A DNA stretch of 15,423 nucleotides from Candidatus Zhuqueibacterota bacterium 4484_87 (GCA_002085355.1 NATN01000018.1:1-15423); one strand, 5' to 3'. Positions 1 through 8,495 are shown, numbered from the stretch's first letter. The notes: generated by a model not told the origin, from the letters alone. Made by a program: numbers and translations.

Positions 1-1769
1 AAAATTGTCGCTGCTGTGTTAAATTTTCCCTGTTTGAATTTTATTTGCGCCAGCAGGTTCATTGCATTCAGTTTGAAAGGCGTGCCTTTTTTGGTTTTTA
101 AAATGGTCTTCAACGCTGATATCGTCCATTTTTCGCTTTCCTGCCACACCTCATATTGGTAATAAATACCCGCCAATTTTAATTCGATTTCAACAGTACG
201 ATCTGATGCCGGAACGAGCTCTAAAAATTGTTCGCACGCAGTGATGAGCGGGAAAGGCAGCCCGCCGGAATTTTCATCTGTTTTATCTGTCATTTTGTCG
301 AAGCAAACCACTCGGTTGTAAGCAGCTTCTTCAAATAACTCACTTTTCGGAAATCCGTCAATCAATTTTTGATATTCCTGTTCCGCCTTCGCGAAATCAC
401 GCAGATTGAAAAGACATTCGGCAGTACAAAATTGCGCCTGCTCGCAACGCTTGTCTTTAGGAAATGCTGCTAAAAAACGCTGGTAAAGAGGCATAGCGAG
501 ATCGAATTTTTCCAATGCAAACAAGCTGTCAGCGGATTGCAACATTGGCGTTGCGATTCGATAATCCATTGTTGTCAGTGTGGAATCGTAAGCAGAGCGA
601 AATTCTTCGTAGGGATGTGCAATGCGCCAGTTGCTCGCGTCTCCGCACACTCGTGCGAATTCGTCCCGCGTTGCAATGGCTTTTTTTGACATGCCCAATC
701 GATTGTAATTTTCAAAAATCAATTGATAAACTTCAGGCAACTGTTCAAAAGATGAAAAATTTTCTTTCACATAATTCAACGCTTTTAGAGCATCTTCGTA
801 AAAATCGCGTTTGAAAAAAATGCTGCCTAATTTGTGAAGCAGGTGCGCTTTGTAAGAAGTTTCTCCGTTTTTTTCGATGAAATCCAACAGCAGGCGTGTG
901 CCTCCGAATTCACTGAAGCTGAGCGCGATGTATTGCAACACCTCGTCACGTAGCTCCAGTTGAGATTTGCCCAGAATCTCTGAGTCCATTGTTTCCAGCA
1001 ATCGAATATCCTTGAGCAAATAATAAAATGTACTGATAGCATCCGGAATGCGATTGGTGAGATAGTGGCACCAGCCGATTTTGTACAGAGCCATACCAAA
1101 ATAGGGGCTGTCCCATGATTTCAAAATGTGATTGTAAGAGATCAGTGCTTTCTGATAATTTTGCTCGTCAAAATAACATTCCCCCAGCCGGAAGGTTAAT
1201 TCGGCGCGCAGGGTGTCATTTTTGACCAGAGGAATCAAAGTCAGAAAAATTTCTTTCGCTTTGTCTTTTTGCCCTGTTTCGTAATAGCAAATTGAATTGC
1301 GATAGAGAACATCTTTTTTGAAAGGCGCATCGGGTAACAATTCCAAAATCTGTTCATTGATGCCAATTGTTCTGGCAAAAGAGAGAGTCGGCGCTTCAGG
1401 CGCTGTTTTCAATTTGCCCGATTCAAAAAGCTGCTGTCGGAGATCAAATCTGATCATTTCAAATTCAAATTTCAATCTCGCGCGACGAATTTCCAATTCT
1501 GACAAATGAAATAACATTTCCGCCAGATGCGTTGAATCGGATATTGAATTTATGGCATCTTCCGCGTACAGTATGGCAACTTCGGTAGCTTTCAACTCTT
1601 TTTTGAGCTGTTTTACGTAGCTGATGTCGATGGGAGAAGACATCGCTTCTTGCGTTGTGTCGCTGGCTCTGATTTCCGTCACAGTTGCAAAGATGACAAA
1701 TAAAACTCCCCAGACGAGGAAGTGACGTACTTTTCTGTTGAGCCGATGTAATTCATGTAAGCAGTGCAT
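1..1769 (-). CDS. Exported TPR-repeat protein, 3' end outside the window
   Basis: An open frame runs without a stop from an ATG at 1769 down to base 1, giving 589 complete codons; the C-terminus is missing. The start is backed by a GAGGT ribosome site about 7 bases upstream. Residues 14-36 form a basic-then-hydrophobic signal peptide ending near IRA-SD, so the protein is probably exported to the periplasm or anchored in a membrane. The rest is mostly helical and has TPR-like pairs with the usual Gly/Ala/Tyr spacing at about residues 153-184, 190-220, 224-255, 307-340, 410-440 and 446-475 (for example RLGECYFDEQNYQKALISY). TPR proteins of this kind act as scaffolds; the partner cannot be read from the sequence. 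A role in envelope assembly, like the BamD/YbgF-type repeats, is only a guess. It is divergent from the SPOR lipoprotein gene. The TPR assignment is fairly sure, the function unknown. Confidence 0.85.
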   Translation of the reverse strand, partial: MHCLHELHRLNRKVRHFLVWGVLFVIFATVTEIRASDTTQEAMSSPIDISYVKQLKKELKATEVAILYAEDAINSISDSTHLAEMLFHLSELEIRRARLKFEFEMIRFDLRQQLFESGKLKTAPEAPTLSFARTIGINEQILELLPDAPFKKDVLYRNSICYYETGQKDKAKEIFLTLIPLVKNDTLRAELTFRLGECYFDEQNYQKALISYNHILKSWDSPYFGMALYKIGWCHYLTNRIPDAISTFYYLLKDIRLLETMDSEILGKSQLELRDEVLQYIALSFSEFGGTRLLLDFIEKNGETSYKAHLLHKLGSIFFKRDFYEDALKALNYVKENFSSFEQLPEVYQLIFENYNRLGMSKKAIATRDEFARVCGDASNWRIAHPYEEFRSAYDSTLTTMDYRIATPMLQSADSLFALEKFDLAMPLYQRFLAAFPKDKRCEQAQFCTAECLFNLRDFAKAEQEYQKLIDGFPKSELFEEAAYNRVVCFDKMTDKTDENSGGLPFPLITACEQFLELVPASDRTVEIELKLAGIYYQYEVWQESEKWTISALKTILKTKKGTPFKLNAMNLLAQIKFKQGKFNTAATI

Positions 1770-2340
1770 GGCTGACCTCAACAATTAACAGCGATAATTT
1801 TGCCCGAAGGTAAGGTAATTGATGTTGACCCGAAAAATAGTGCAAGTGAAAAATAATATTTTATTTTACGGAATACAAGCATAAAAATTGATTTGTTTTC
1901 TCATCTAATTTATTACAAAATATAATAGATTTACAGATAAAGCTTATAACTTAAATAAAATCACTGTACTAACAATGATTGTGCTAATCTGGCAATTCAA
2001 TGACCGATTTCAAAATTGAAACGTCAGATGAAAAATAAATTTTTGCTGATATGAGCTGATAATTTGGGTTCAAAAATAAGAAGTTGAATTAATGCTTGAA
2101 AAATAAAGACGTGGTTCGGAATTGACATGGCGGTGCAGCCGGTCATTTGAAATTAATGAAATTTGCCGGTTGTTTTGGGATAAAATGTGATTGCACAGCC
2201 AGCGGATTTTCTAACCAGTTTTTTCTATTGACTTTGAGCTGATTTTTCATTATCTTTAGTAAAAATTGTGGCGAAAGGAACATTGGGGAAATTTCTCACT
2301 GATGTTTTGTTCGCCTTGAGTAAAAAAATCGGAGAAAGTG
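1770..2340. other. Divergent AT-rich intergenic region
   Basis: This stretch of about 570 bases lies between the minus-strand TPR gene and the plus-strand SPOR lipoprotein gene. It is AT-rich and stop-rich in all frames. I see the ribosome site of the TPR gene at its left edge, a probable promoter at 2228-2256, a short TTTCA/TGAAA hairpin near 2010, and repeats of GCTGATA near 2045-2060. I do not see an RNA gene, a transposon end or a convincing small gene. The frame at 2268-2474 overlaps the lipoprotein gene in another frame and lacks a ribosome site. Confidence 0.6.
2228..2256 (+). promoter_or_regulatory. Probable promoter of the SPOR lipoprotein gene
   Basis: TTGACT at 2228-2233 and TATCTT at 2251-2256 are separated by 17 bases. 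The -10 box continues as TATCTTTA, so it also resembles the TAnnTTTG element of Bacteroidota-type promoters. The start codon at 2341 lies about 80 bases downstream. This is pattern matching only. Confidence 0.45.
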
Positions 2341-2895
2341 ATGAAAAAGATACTCAATTATCCTCTCTTTCTTATTTTGTTGTTTCTGCTTTTGGGTGGA
2401 TGCAGCAGCACCATGAAGATGACCGGCAAAAAATCAACGGAAAAATATCAGGAACGTCCCGGCGTGATCAATGAGAATTTTGATCCCATGAAACTGGATC
2501 GCGAAGAAATTCAGATCCAAAAGACTAAAAACACAGAAGCGCGTTCAGATAATATCGATAAATTATTGCAACAATCGGATCGCAGTGGAGAACAAGCGGG
2601 CGAAGTCGTCGGCTATCGTGTGCAGATTTGCGCTGTTTCTGATGAGCAGCAGGCGCGTGAAATCCAGCGCGAAGCGATCCTCAATTTCATTGATGAAAAT
2701 ATTTATCTCAAATATGATCCGCCTTACTATAAAGTGCGCATTGGTGACTGTATGACAAAGCAAGAGGCGGAACAACTGCAAAAATTAGCCATTTCCCGGG
2801 GCTTTAACGATGCCTGGATGGTACGGACAAAAATCAAAGTCAATCCGCAAAAAGGTGAGCCTCCTCAACAACCCAATCAACAGCCTCCGAATTAA
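2341..2895 (+). CDS. SPOR-domain lipoprotein
   Basis: The 184-residue protein has a lipoprotein signal peptide: MKK, a leucine-rich core at residues 9-18 and the lipobox LGGC with the lipidated Cys at 21. A polar linker follows (residues 22-88). A SPOR fold spans about 91-166, from GYRVQICAVSDEQQA to the closing VRTKIKV strand. The protein ends in a short Pro/Gln tail. SPOR domains bind peptidoglycan whose glycan strands lack stem peptides, usually at division sites, so the likely role is an envelope lipoprotein touching septal peptidoglycan. I chose ATG 2341 over the preceding GTG (2338) because the GGAG at 2331-2334 is then 6 bases away instead of 3. The final partner and membrane side cannot be read. 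It is monocistronic by spacing, with 286 bases to yebC. Confidence 0.88.
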   Translation: MKKILNYPLFLILLFLLLGGCSSTMKMTGKKSTEKYQERPGVINENFDPMKLDREEIQIQKTKNTEARSDNIDKLLQQSDRSGEQAGEVVGYRVQICAVSDEQQAREIQREAILNFIDENIYLKYDPPYYKVRIGDCMTKQEAEQLQKLAISRGFNDAWMVRTKIKVNPQKGEPPQQPNQQPPN

Positions 2896-3181
2896 GCTCA
2901 TTTTGTCTCATATTTTAATATTTTTTGCTGATTTTTCTCAAATACGAAACGATGATCTAATTTGCAAATGTCGTGCAGTGCCGACAATGTGAAATTCTGA
3001 AGACCATCATCATTTTCTGATAATTTCTTTCTTATTTTGCAAGCGCATTTGTGTGGATTCTTTCAAAATTTCTGATAATTGACAGGATTAAGAAGCGAAG
3101 AAACAATATTTGCAATTTTTCATTTGGAAATCGGGCAAAAATTTATTAAATTAACAAGTTTAAAATTTTAGGAGATATCAC
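2896..3181 (+). other. Intergenic region with weak nested hairpins
   Basis: These 286 bases separate the SPOR gene from yebC. TGTCG (2969-2973) and CGACA (2982-2986) form a small hairpin, enclosed by GATGAT (2951-2956) and ATCATC (3006-3011), followed by ATTTTCT. This could be a poor transcription end for the lipoprotein gene, but the enclosing stem is AT-rich and the U-run is broken. A promoter-like site for yebC lies further down at about 3079. Confidence 0.3.
3079..3110 (+). promoter_or_regulatory. Possible promoter for yebC-ruvCAB
   Basis: A perfect TTGACA lies at 3079-3084. The nearest -10 candidates, CAATAT at 3104-3109 or AATATT at 3105-3110, leave a long spacer of 19-20 bases. This length would be poor for an E. 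coli type sigma factor but is tolerated in Bacteroidota-type promoters. It stands 72 bases before the yebC start. Confidence 0.35.
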
Positions 3182-3934
3182 ATGTCAGGACATTCGAAGT
3201 GGAGCACAATAAAGCGAAAAAAAGCAAAAACTGATGCGCAACGCGGGAAAATTTTCACTAAATTGATCAAAGAGATCACAGTTGCCGCGCGTACAGGCGG
3301 CGGCGATGAAAATTCAAATCCCACGCTTCGCACAGCAATTGCTGCGGCTAAAGCTGCGAACATGCCTGCTGCGAATATCGAACGCGCCATCAAAAAAGGC
3401 ACGGGAGAATTGCCGGGCGTGACTTACGACCAGGTCATTTATGAAGGCTATGGCCCGGGCGGAACAGCGCTGATGATTGATGCACTGACGGATAACAAAA
3501 ACCGCACTGTCGCGGAAATTCGGCATATTCTTTCCAAACACAATGGCAGCATGGGCGAGTCCGGCTGCGTGGCATGGATTTTTGACAAAAAAGGTATCAT
3601 CACCGTGAAAGCGGATCAGGTGGATGAAGAGCAGTTAATGGACATCGTAATTGAAGCCGGAGCAGACGATTTGAAGAGGGAGGATGACCTGTTCGAAATC
3701 GTGACGCAGCCCCAGGCGTTTGAAGATGTGAAAAAAGCATTGGAAGAAAACTCCATTGAAGTGGATTCTGTGGAATTAACCATGCATCCGAAAAATACGG
3801 TGGAAGTGGACGAGAAAGAGGCTGAACAGTTGCTCAAGTTGCTGGATGCACTGGAAGATCACGATGATGTGAGTCACGTGTATTCAAATTTTGACATTGC
3901 GCCTGAAATTTTAGAAAAATTGGAACAGGAATAG
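3182..3934 (+). CDS. yebC: YebC/PmpR family protein (YebC-type translation or regulatory factor)
   Basis: The 250-residue protein is a full-length YebC (DUF28) member. The N-terminus MSGHSKWSTIKRKK is the family signature, followed by an internal YEGYGPGGTALMIDALTDN block around residues 89-108 and an acidic C-terminal domain. The family was long annotated as transcriptional regulators next to ruvC. Later work links YebC proteins to translation, where they help ribosomes through proline-rich stalls; which role applies here cannot be read. The ATG at 3182 follows an AGGAG (3170-3174) by 7 bases, a strong ribosome site. It heads the ruvCAB run, its usual place in many bacteria, and is separated from ruvC by 124 bases that hold a small hairpin. 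Confidence 0.96.
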   Translation: MSGHSKWSTIKRKKAKTDAQRGKIFTKLIKEITVAARTGGGDENSNPTLRTAIAAAKAANMPAANIERAIKKGTGELPGVTYDQVIYEGYGPGGTALMIDALTDNKNRTVAEIRHILSKHNGSMGESGCVAWIFDKKGIITVKADQVDEEQLMDIVIEAGADDLKREDDLFEIVTQPQAFEDVKKALEENSIEVDSVELTMHPKNTVEVDEKEAEQLLKLLDALEDHDDVSHVYSNFDIAPEILEKLEQE

Positions 3935-4019
3935 CGCGCGATAATTTTAATTTTGGAACGCGATAGCTTCCGGTGAGGCAGCGTTTAAAAAAAGAAATTT
4001 TGCAATTAGATTTTGATGC

Positions 4020-4039
4020 GGGTGTTACGCCCAATTTTT
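4020..4039 (+). terminator. Small terminator- or attenuator-like hairpin between yebC and ruvC
   Basis: GGGTG (4020-4024) pairs with CGCCC (4028-4032) around a TTA loop, including one G-U pair, and is followed by AATTTTT up to 4039. The stem is only five pairs, so it is a weak terminator at best. It may lower the ruvCAB message relative to yebC. The ruvC start is 20 bases downstream. Confidence 0.35.
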
Positions 4040-4058
4040 AACGAAAGAATGGAAATCC

Positions 4059-4532
4059 ATGATTGTCGCAGGAATTGATCCGGGCCTTCAAAATACCGGA
4101 TTGGCAATAGTGAAAAAGATGGATCAATCCGTGGAGCTTGTGCAGTATCATTTAGTGAAGAATAAACAAAGCGATTCTTTTGATGCGCGGCTAAAGACAA
4201 TTTACGATCAAATTTTTGATTTTTTTCGCTCTTTTCGTCCTGATGTGGTGGCGCTGGAAGAAGTTTTTTATGCCAAAAATGCGCAAGTGGCCTTGAAAAT
4301 GGGGCATGCCCGGGGCGTTGCGATTTTGGCAGCAGCAAATTCAGGAATCCCGGTGGTGGAATATTCACCGCGGGAAATAAAATTGTCGGTCACGGGAAAC
4401 GGGAATGCCTCCAAATATCAGGTTCAACAAATGATTTTGAAAATTTTAGGCATAACGGAAATCCCGGAGACTTTTGACATTACTGATGCCATGGCAGCGG
4501 CATATTGTCACAGCCAACGTGCAAAAACTTGA
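4059..4532 (+). CDS. ruvC: Crossover junction endodeoxyribonuclease RuvC
   Basis: RuvC cuts Holliday junctions by symmetric nicks after RuvAB-driven branch migration. The 157-residue protein has normal length and an RNase H-like fold. The four acidic catalytic residues are visible: D7 in GIDPG, E67 in ALEEVFY, and D140 and D143 in FDITDAMA. The basic VTGNGNASKYQVQQM stretch (residues 111-125) is the conserved DNA-contact region. The ATG at 4059 is preceded by GGAAA about 6 bases upstream, a modest ribosome site. ruvA starts 27 bases after its stop, so ruvC, ruvA and ruvB are very likely one transcription unit. Confidence 0.97.
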   Translation: MIVAGIDPGLQNTGLAIVKKMDQSVELVQYHLVKNKQSDSFDARLKTIYDQIFDFFRSFRPDVVALEEVFYAKNAQVALKMGHARGVAILAAANSGIPVVEYSPREIKLSVTGNGNASKYQVQQMILKILGITEIPETFDITDAMAAAYCHSQRAKT

Positions 4533-4559
4533 TAATTGTAGCGGAGATGCAAATTTAGC

Positions 4560-5165
4560 ATGATCGATTTTTTAAAAGGAACCCTTGCTGTCAAACAGCC
4601 TACCCGCGCGGTCATCGAAGTGCACGGAGTTGGTTTTGAAGTAAATATCACGCTGCCCTGTTACGAGAGCCTAGGCGAAGCAGGCGACGAGGTGCAACTG
4701 ACTACATATTTGCACGTTCGCGAAGATCAAATGCAATTATTCGGTTTTAGCTCGGTTGAGGAGCGCGGGCTTTTTTTGCATCTCATTTCCATTTCAGGCA
4801 TCGGGCCCAAAAAGGCGCAGGCGATTTTGTCCAGTGTGACCGTGAACGTGTTTCAGAAATATATCATTGATGAAAATTTATCAGGCTTGACAGCGTTGTC
4901 AGGGGTAGGGAAGAAGACAGCGCAGCGGCTGATTATTGATTTGAAGGATAAAATAAAAGCGCACGGCGCCGGAGAAATTGCGGAAACCGGGACAGGCGCA
5001 CCTGTTTCCGATTTGGATGATCTAATTGAAGAAGCAGAAGCTGCATTGTTGTCTCTGGGATTTGCCCGACCCAAAGCGCGGCAGGCTATTGAAAAAGTGC
5101 TTGCGGCAAAGGGAAGCGATATCAATGTGGAAATTTTAATCAAAGAATCGCTTCGTCTGGTTTAA
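4560..5165 (+). CDS. ruvA: Holliday junction branch migration protein RuvA
   Basis: RuvA binds the four-way junction as a tetramer and loads the RuvB motor. The 201-residue protein shows the three expected parts: an N-terminal OB-fold starting MIDFLKGTL with the GVGFEV core (residues 1-63), two helix-hairpin-helix motifs (LISISGIGPKKAQAIL and LTALSGVGKKTAQRLI, around residues 75-130), and a C-terminal RuvB-binding domain (residues 152-201, with LLSLGFARPKARQAI) after a Gly/Thr-rich linker. A GGAG at 4543-4546 is 13 bases before the ATG, slightly far. ruvB begins 14 bases after the stop. Confidence 0.97.
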   Translation: MIDFLKGTLAVKQPTRAVIEVHGVGFEVNITLPCYESLGEAGDEVQLTTYLHVREDQMQLFGFSSVEERGLFLHLISISGIGPKKAQAILSSVTVNVFQKYIIDENLSGLTALSGVGKKTAQRLIIDLKDKIKAHGAGEIAETGTGAPVSDLDDLIEEAEAALLSLGFARPKARQAIEKVLAAKGSDINVEILIKESLRLV

Positions 5166-5179
5166 TTTACAGTTGAAAA

Positions 5180-6211
5180 ATGACGAATAACGAAATAAAA
5201 AGACCAACTGATCCGGATCGTCTTGATGACGAATTTGAATTTGATCAGACGGTGAGACCGAAAACGCTGGATGATTTTATTGGTCAGGAAAAGTTAAAAA
5301 AAAATCTCCGTGTTTTCATTCAAGCTGCCCGCGAGCGCGGTGAGGCGCTGGATCATGTGCTATTTTATGGCCCCCCCGGATTGGGGAAGACCACGCTGGC
5401 GCATATTATCGCTGCGGAAATGAAATCGAATGTGCGCATGACTTCAGGCCCTGCACTGGAAAAACCGGGCGATCTTGCCGGTTTGCTGACAAATCTTGGC
5501 GAACGCGATGTTTTTTTTATTGATGAAATTCATCGATTGAATCATACCATTGAAGAGTATTTATATCCGGCGCTGGAAGATTTTAAATTAGACATCATCA
5601 TTGATAAAGGCGCCAATGCGCGCACGATTCAATTGTCATTGTCGCATTTCACGCTGGTGGGAGCGACTACGAGAGCAGGATTGCTGACATCGCCGCTTCG
5701 CGCCAGATTTGGCGTCGTCGGCAGGCTGGATTTTTACACGCCGCAGGAGTTGAGCACAATTATCACTCGTTCAGCGAAAATTTTGGGAATTATGATAGAT
5801 TTAGATGCGGCATTGGAGATTTCCCGTCGTTCCCGGGGAACTCCGCGCGTGGCAAATCGTTTATTGCGGCGCATACGCGATTTTGCACAAGTGCATGGTG
5901 ACGGGAAAATCGATTTGACTGTCGCTACTGAATCGCTGCAGCAATTGGAAATTGACGAGATGGGGCTTGACGATATGGACAAGCGAATCATCACGACAAT
6001 TATTGAGAAATTTAAAGGCGGGCCTGTAGGAATAAATACATTGGCGCTGGCAGTGGGCGAAGAAAGCGATACGCTGGAAGAAGTGTACGAGCCTTATTTA
6101 GTGCAACAAGGTTTTTTGCATCGAACGCCGCGCGGCAGGGTCGCCACTGAAATAGCTTTTAAGCATTTTGGCTTTGATTATAAAATATTTGGCCAGAGAA
6201 AATTGTTTTAA
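5180..6211 (+). CDS. ruvB: Holliday junction branch migration helicase RuvB
   Basis: RuvB is the hexameric AAA+ motor that pulls DNA through the RuvA-bound junction. The 343-residue protein carries Walker A GPPGLGKT at residues 64-71, Walker B FIDEIH at 113-118, the sensor region GATTRAG at 161-167, and the trans-acting arginine finger R174 in SPLRARFG. The C-terminal winged-helix domain ends with the typical TPRGR and FGFDY segments. No key residue is missing. The ribosome site is weak: only GTTGAAAA stands before the ATG, so translation may be coupled to ruvA, 14 bases upstream. queA follows after 17 bases. Confidence 0.98.
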   Translation: MTNNEIKRPTDPDRLDDEFEFDQTVRPKTLDDFIGQEKLKKNLRVFIQAARERGEALDHVLFYGPPGLGKTTLAHIIAAEMKSNVRMTSGPALEKPGDLAGLLTNLGERDVFFIDEIHRLNHTIEEYLYPALEDFKLDIIIDKGANARTIQLSLSHFTLVGATTRAGLLTSPLRARFGVVGRLDFYTPQELSTIITRSAKILGIMIDLDAALEISRRSRGTPRVANRLLRRIRDFAQVHGDGKIDLTVATESLQQLEIDEMGLDDMDKRIITTIIEKFKGGPVGINTLALAVGEESDTLEEVYEPYLVQQGFLHRTPRGRVATEIAFKHFGFDYKIFGQRKLF

Positions 6212-6228
6212 TGTGAGGAGTCAGGTTT

Positions 6229-7257
6229 ATGAAACTATCAGATCTAAAATATACTTTACCGGAAGATTTAATCGCTCAATACCCGGCAGACAAACGAGAT
6301 CACTCGCGTTTAATGGTGTTGGACCGAAAAACAGAGACGATTGACAAGAAGATTTTCGCGAATATCGTTGACTATTTCCAAAAGGGAGATTGTCTGGTCG
6401 TAAATGAGACCAAAGTTTTTCCGGCGCGTTTAATGGCGACGAAGGACAAGACCGACGCAGAAGTGGAGATATTTCTGCTGCGCGAATTGGAAGATGGCCT
6501 TTGGGAAGTGCTGGTCAAACCGGCGCGCAAGGTTCGTGTTGGCAATCGGTTGACCATTGCCAAAGGCGTCTATTGTGATGTCATCGACAATACCGTCTCC
6601 GGCGGCAGAGTAGTTCGCTTTTTCTATGAAGGAAATTTTTTCGACATTGTGGAAAAATTAGGGAAATCCCCATTGCCGCCATACATTAACCGCGATTCCG
6701 AAGACCTGGACAAAAAACGTTACCAGACAGTTTACGCAAAAAAAATTGGCGCTGTGGCTGCTCCGACTGCCGGACTTCATTTTACGCAGGAAATTTTAAA
6801 TAAGTTAAAGAAAAAAGGCGTCAAAATTGTGCCTGTGGTGCTTCATCTGGGACTTGGCAGTTTCAGACCTGTTGTAGTCGAGGATTTAAGCCGTCACAAA
6901 ATGGATTCTGAATATTTTGAGATTACAGAAGAAACCGCAAATGTGATCAATGAAACGATTCACAGCGACAAGTCCGTTTTTGCTGTGGGAACCAGCAGCA
7001 CGCGCGTCTTGGAGACGGTCGTAACGAGCGAAGGTATGGTCAAGCCGATGAAAGGATGGACGGACAAATTCATCTATCCGCCTTATGATTTCAAAATTGT
7101 CGATCATCTCATTACGAATTTTCATCTGCCGTGCACCACATTGTTGATGCTTGTAGTTGCTTTTGCCGGCAGAGATTTCGTTTTTCGCGCTTATCAGGAA
7201 GCGATTGATGAGAAATGGCGCTTTTACAGCTATGGCGATGCCATGTTAATTTTATAG
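6229..7257 (+). CDS. queA: S-adenosylmethionine:tRNA ribosyltransferase-isomerase QueA
   Basis: QueA moves and isomerises the ribosyl group of S-adenosylmethionine onto preQ1 at position 34 of GUN-anticodon tRNAs, giving epoxyqueuosine. The 342 residues match the family length. Typical segments are DLPE-type N-terminus LPEDLIAQYPADKRDHSRL (residues 10-28), NETKVFPAR, VLVKPARK, AAPTAGLHFT and GTSSTRVLE, with the closing YSYGDAML. The ATG follows a GAGGAG at about 6215-6220. The tRNA-Tyr(GTA) gene in this window encodes a possible substrate. Its place right after ruvB is a common arrangement, and ispD starts 13 bases downstream. Confidence 0.97.
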   Translation: MKLSDLKYTLPEDLIAQYPADKRDHSRLMVLDRKTETIDKKIFANIVDYFQKGDCLVVNETKVFPARLMATKDKTDAEVEIFLLRELEDGLWEVLVKPARKVRVGNRLTIAKGVYCDVIDNTVSGGRVVRFFYEGNFFDIVEKLGKSPLPPYINRDSEDLDKKRYQTVYAKKIGAVAAPTAGLHFTQEILNKLKKKGVKIVPVVLHLGLGSFRPVVVEDLSRHKMDSEYFEITEETANVINETIHSDKSVFAVGTSSTRVLETVVTSEGMVKPMKGWTDKFIYPPYDFKIVDHLITNFHLPCTTLLMLVVAFAGRDFVFRAYQEAIDEKWRFYSYGDAMLIL

Positions 7258-7270
7258 CCGGAGAGTCATT

Positions 7271-7957
7271 GTGACGGTAACGGCGATTATAGCCAGCGCT
7301 GGCAGGGGCAGACGCATGGCTTCTGATGTAGCGAAACAATTTCTGGAGCTTCACGGCGCACCGATTTTAGTTCACACTCTAAAAAAGTTTGATAAAAATC
7401 CGGATGTTGATAATATAATCCTTGTGGCGCCGGCTAATGCAGTTGATTTTTTGAAAATGGAACTTGTTGAAAAATTCCGGATTTCAAAAGTCAGTAAAAT
7501 TGTCGTCGGCGGGAATTCACGTCAACAGTCGGTGTGGAACGGACTGAAAAACATGCCTCTGGAAACGACTCTCGTTGCTATTCATGATGGCGTGCGGCCC
7601 TTTGTTACTTCGGAAGAAATTTCCCGGGTCATTGCCGCGGCGGAGGAGGAGGGAGCTGCCGTTCTGGCGGTGCCAGTGAAAGATACGGTGAAAATTGTCC
7701 GATCCGGAAAGATTGAATCTACGCCGGACAGAGAAAGAATTTGGCTGGCTCAGACGCCGCAGGTTTTTAGAAAAGAGATAATCATCGATGCCTATCGACT
7801 GGCAATGGAAAAGAAATTTTCCGGCACAGATGATGCCAGTCTGGTGGAAAAGCTGGGCGTTTCCGTGAGTATTGTTGAAGGAAGCTACTCCAACATCAAA
7901 ATCACCACGCCCGAAGACCTGGATTTTGCCGAAATAATTTTACAAAAAATGAGGTAA
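7271..7957 (+). CDS. ispD: 2-C-methyl-D-erythritol 4-phosphate cytidylyltransferase IspD
   Basis: IspD joins CTP and MEP to make CDP-methylerythritol, the third step of the MEP isoprenoid pathway. The 228-residue protein has a nucleotidyltransferase fold with the CTP-binding loop IIASAGRGRRM (residues 6-16), the catalytic K22 in AKQF, HDGVRPF in the middle, the TDDASLVE segment and K210 in NIKITTPEDL. The usual AAG in the loop is ASAG, a mild variation. The start is a GTG; a GGAGAG at 7260-7265 lies 5 bases before it and no better ATG exists upstream. ispF begins 8 bases after the stop, so the two are translated from one message. Confidence 0.96.
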   Translation: MTVTAIIASAGRGRRMASDVAKQFLELHGAPILVHTLKKFDKNPDVDNIILVAPANAVDFLKMELVEKFRISKVSKIVVGGNSRQQSVWNGLKNMPLETTLVAIHDGVRPFVTSEEISRVIAAAEEEGAAVLAVPVKDTVKIVRSGKIESTPDRERIWLAQTPQVFRKEIIIDAYRLAMEKKFSGTDDASLVEKLGVSVSIVEGSYSNIKITTPEDLDFAEIILQKMR

Positions 7958-7965
7958 ATTGATTC

Positions 7966-8445
7966 ATGCAGCGGGTGGGTTTCGGATATGATGTGCATCG
8001 GCTTGTTGCAGGAAGAAAGCTTATCCTGGGCGGTGTCGCCATCCCTTTCGAGAGAGGCCTTGAGGGGCATTCTGATGCGGATGTGTTGAGTCATGCTATC
8101 GGTGATGCTTTGCTGGGTGCGGCTGCTTTGGGCGATCTGGGAACGCATTTTCCGCCGGGCAAGGAAGAATTTCACAATATTTCCAGCTTGATTTTATTGC
8201 AAAAGATATTTGCTTTGCTCAATAAAAAAAACTGGCGCATTGTGAATATTGATGCCACGATTGTGGCGCAGAGGCCTAAATTGATGGCTTTTATCCAGCA
8301 AATGCGGGAAAATATTGCTTCGGCGCTGCAAATTGGCAGCGAAACCGTCTCGGTGAAAGCGACGACGACCGAAGGGTTGGGGTTTGCCGGAACCGGGCAG
8401 GGCATTGCAGCTTATGCTGTTTGCCTGATTGAAGACATTGAATAA
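7966..8445 (+). CDS. ispF: 2-C-methyl-D-erythritol 2,4-cyclodiphosphate synthase IspF
   Basis: IspF closes the cyclic diphosphate of MEcPP and releases CMP, the fifth MEP step, acting as a trimer with a zinc at each site. The 159-residue protein has the zinc ligands D9 and H11 in GFGYDVHRL and H43 in LSHAIGDALL. The loop LEGHSDADVLSH and the C-terminal TTEGLGFAGTGQGIAAYA are family signatures. The GAGGT ribosome site overlaps the ispD stop codon, giving tight coupling. It is the last gene of the yebC-ispF run, and two hairpins follow. Confidence 0.98.
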   Translation: MQRVGFGYDVHRLVAGRKLILGGVAIPFERGLEGHSDADVLSHAIGDALLGAAALGDLGTHFPPGKEEFHNISSLILLQKIFALLNKKNWRIVNIDATIVAQRPKLMAFIQQMRENIASALQIGSETVSVKATTTEGLGFAGTGQGIAAYAVCLIEDIE

Positions 8446-8453
8446 ATAAGTAG

Positions 8454-8476
8454 TCTCGCCATCGGTTAAGGTGAGA
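8454..8476 (+). terminator. First of two hairpins after ispF
   Basis: TCTCGCC (8454-8460) pairs with GGTGAGA (8470-8476), one pair being G-U, around a 9-base loop; TTTGTT follows. The U-run is poor, so this may protect the 3' end or help the stronger hairpin downstream. Confidence 0.4.
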
Positions 8477-8495
8477 TTTGTTCAATATTTGGAAA

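Noticed and set aside
2268..2474. A 68-codon plus-strand frame before the SPOR lipoprotein
   Set aside because: It overlaps the lipoprotein gene in another frame, including the signal peptide region, and has no good ribosome site.
4006..4368. A 120-codon frame on the minus strand across the yebC-ruvC gap and ruvC
   Set aside because: It covers most of the RuvC catalytic half in antisense and has no ribosome site or recognisable product.
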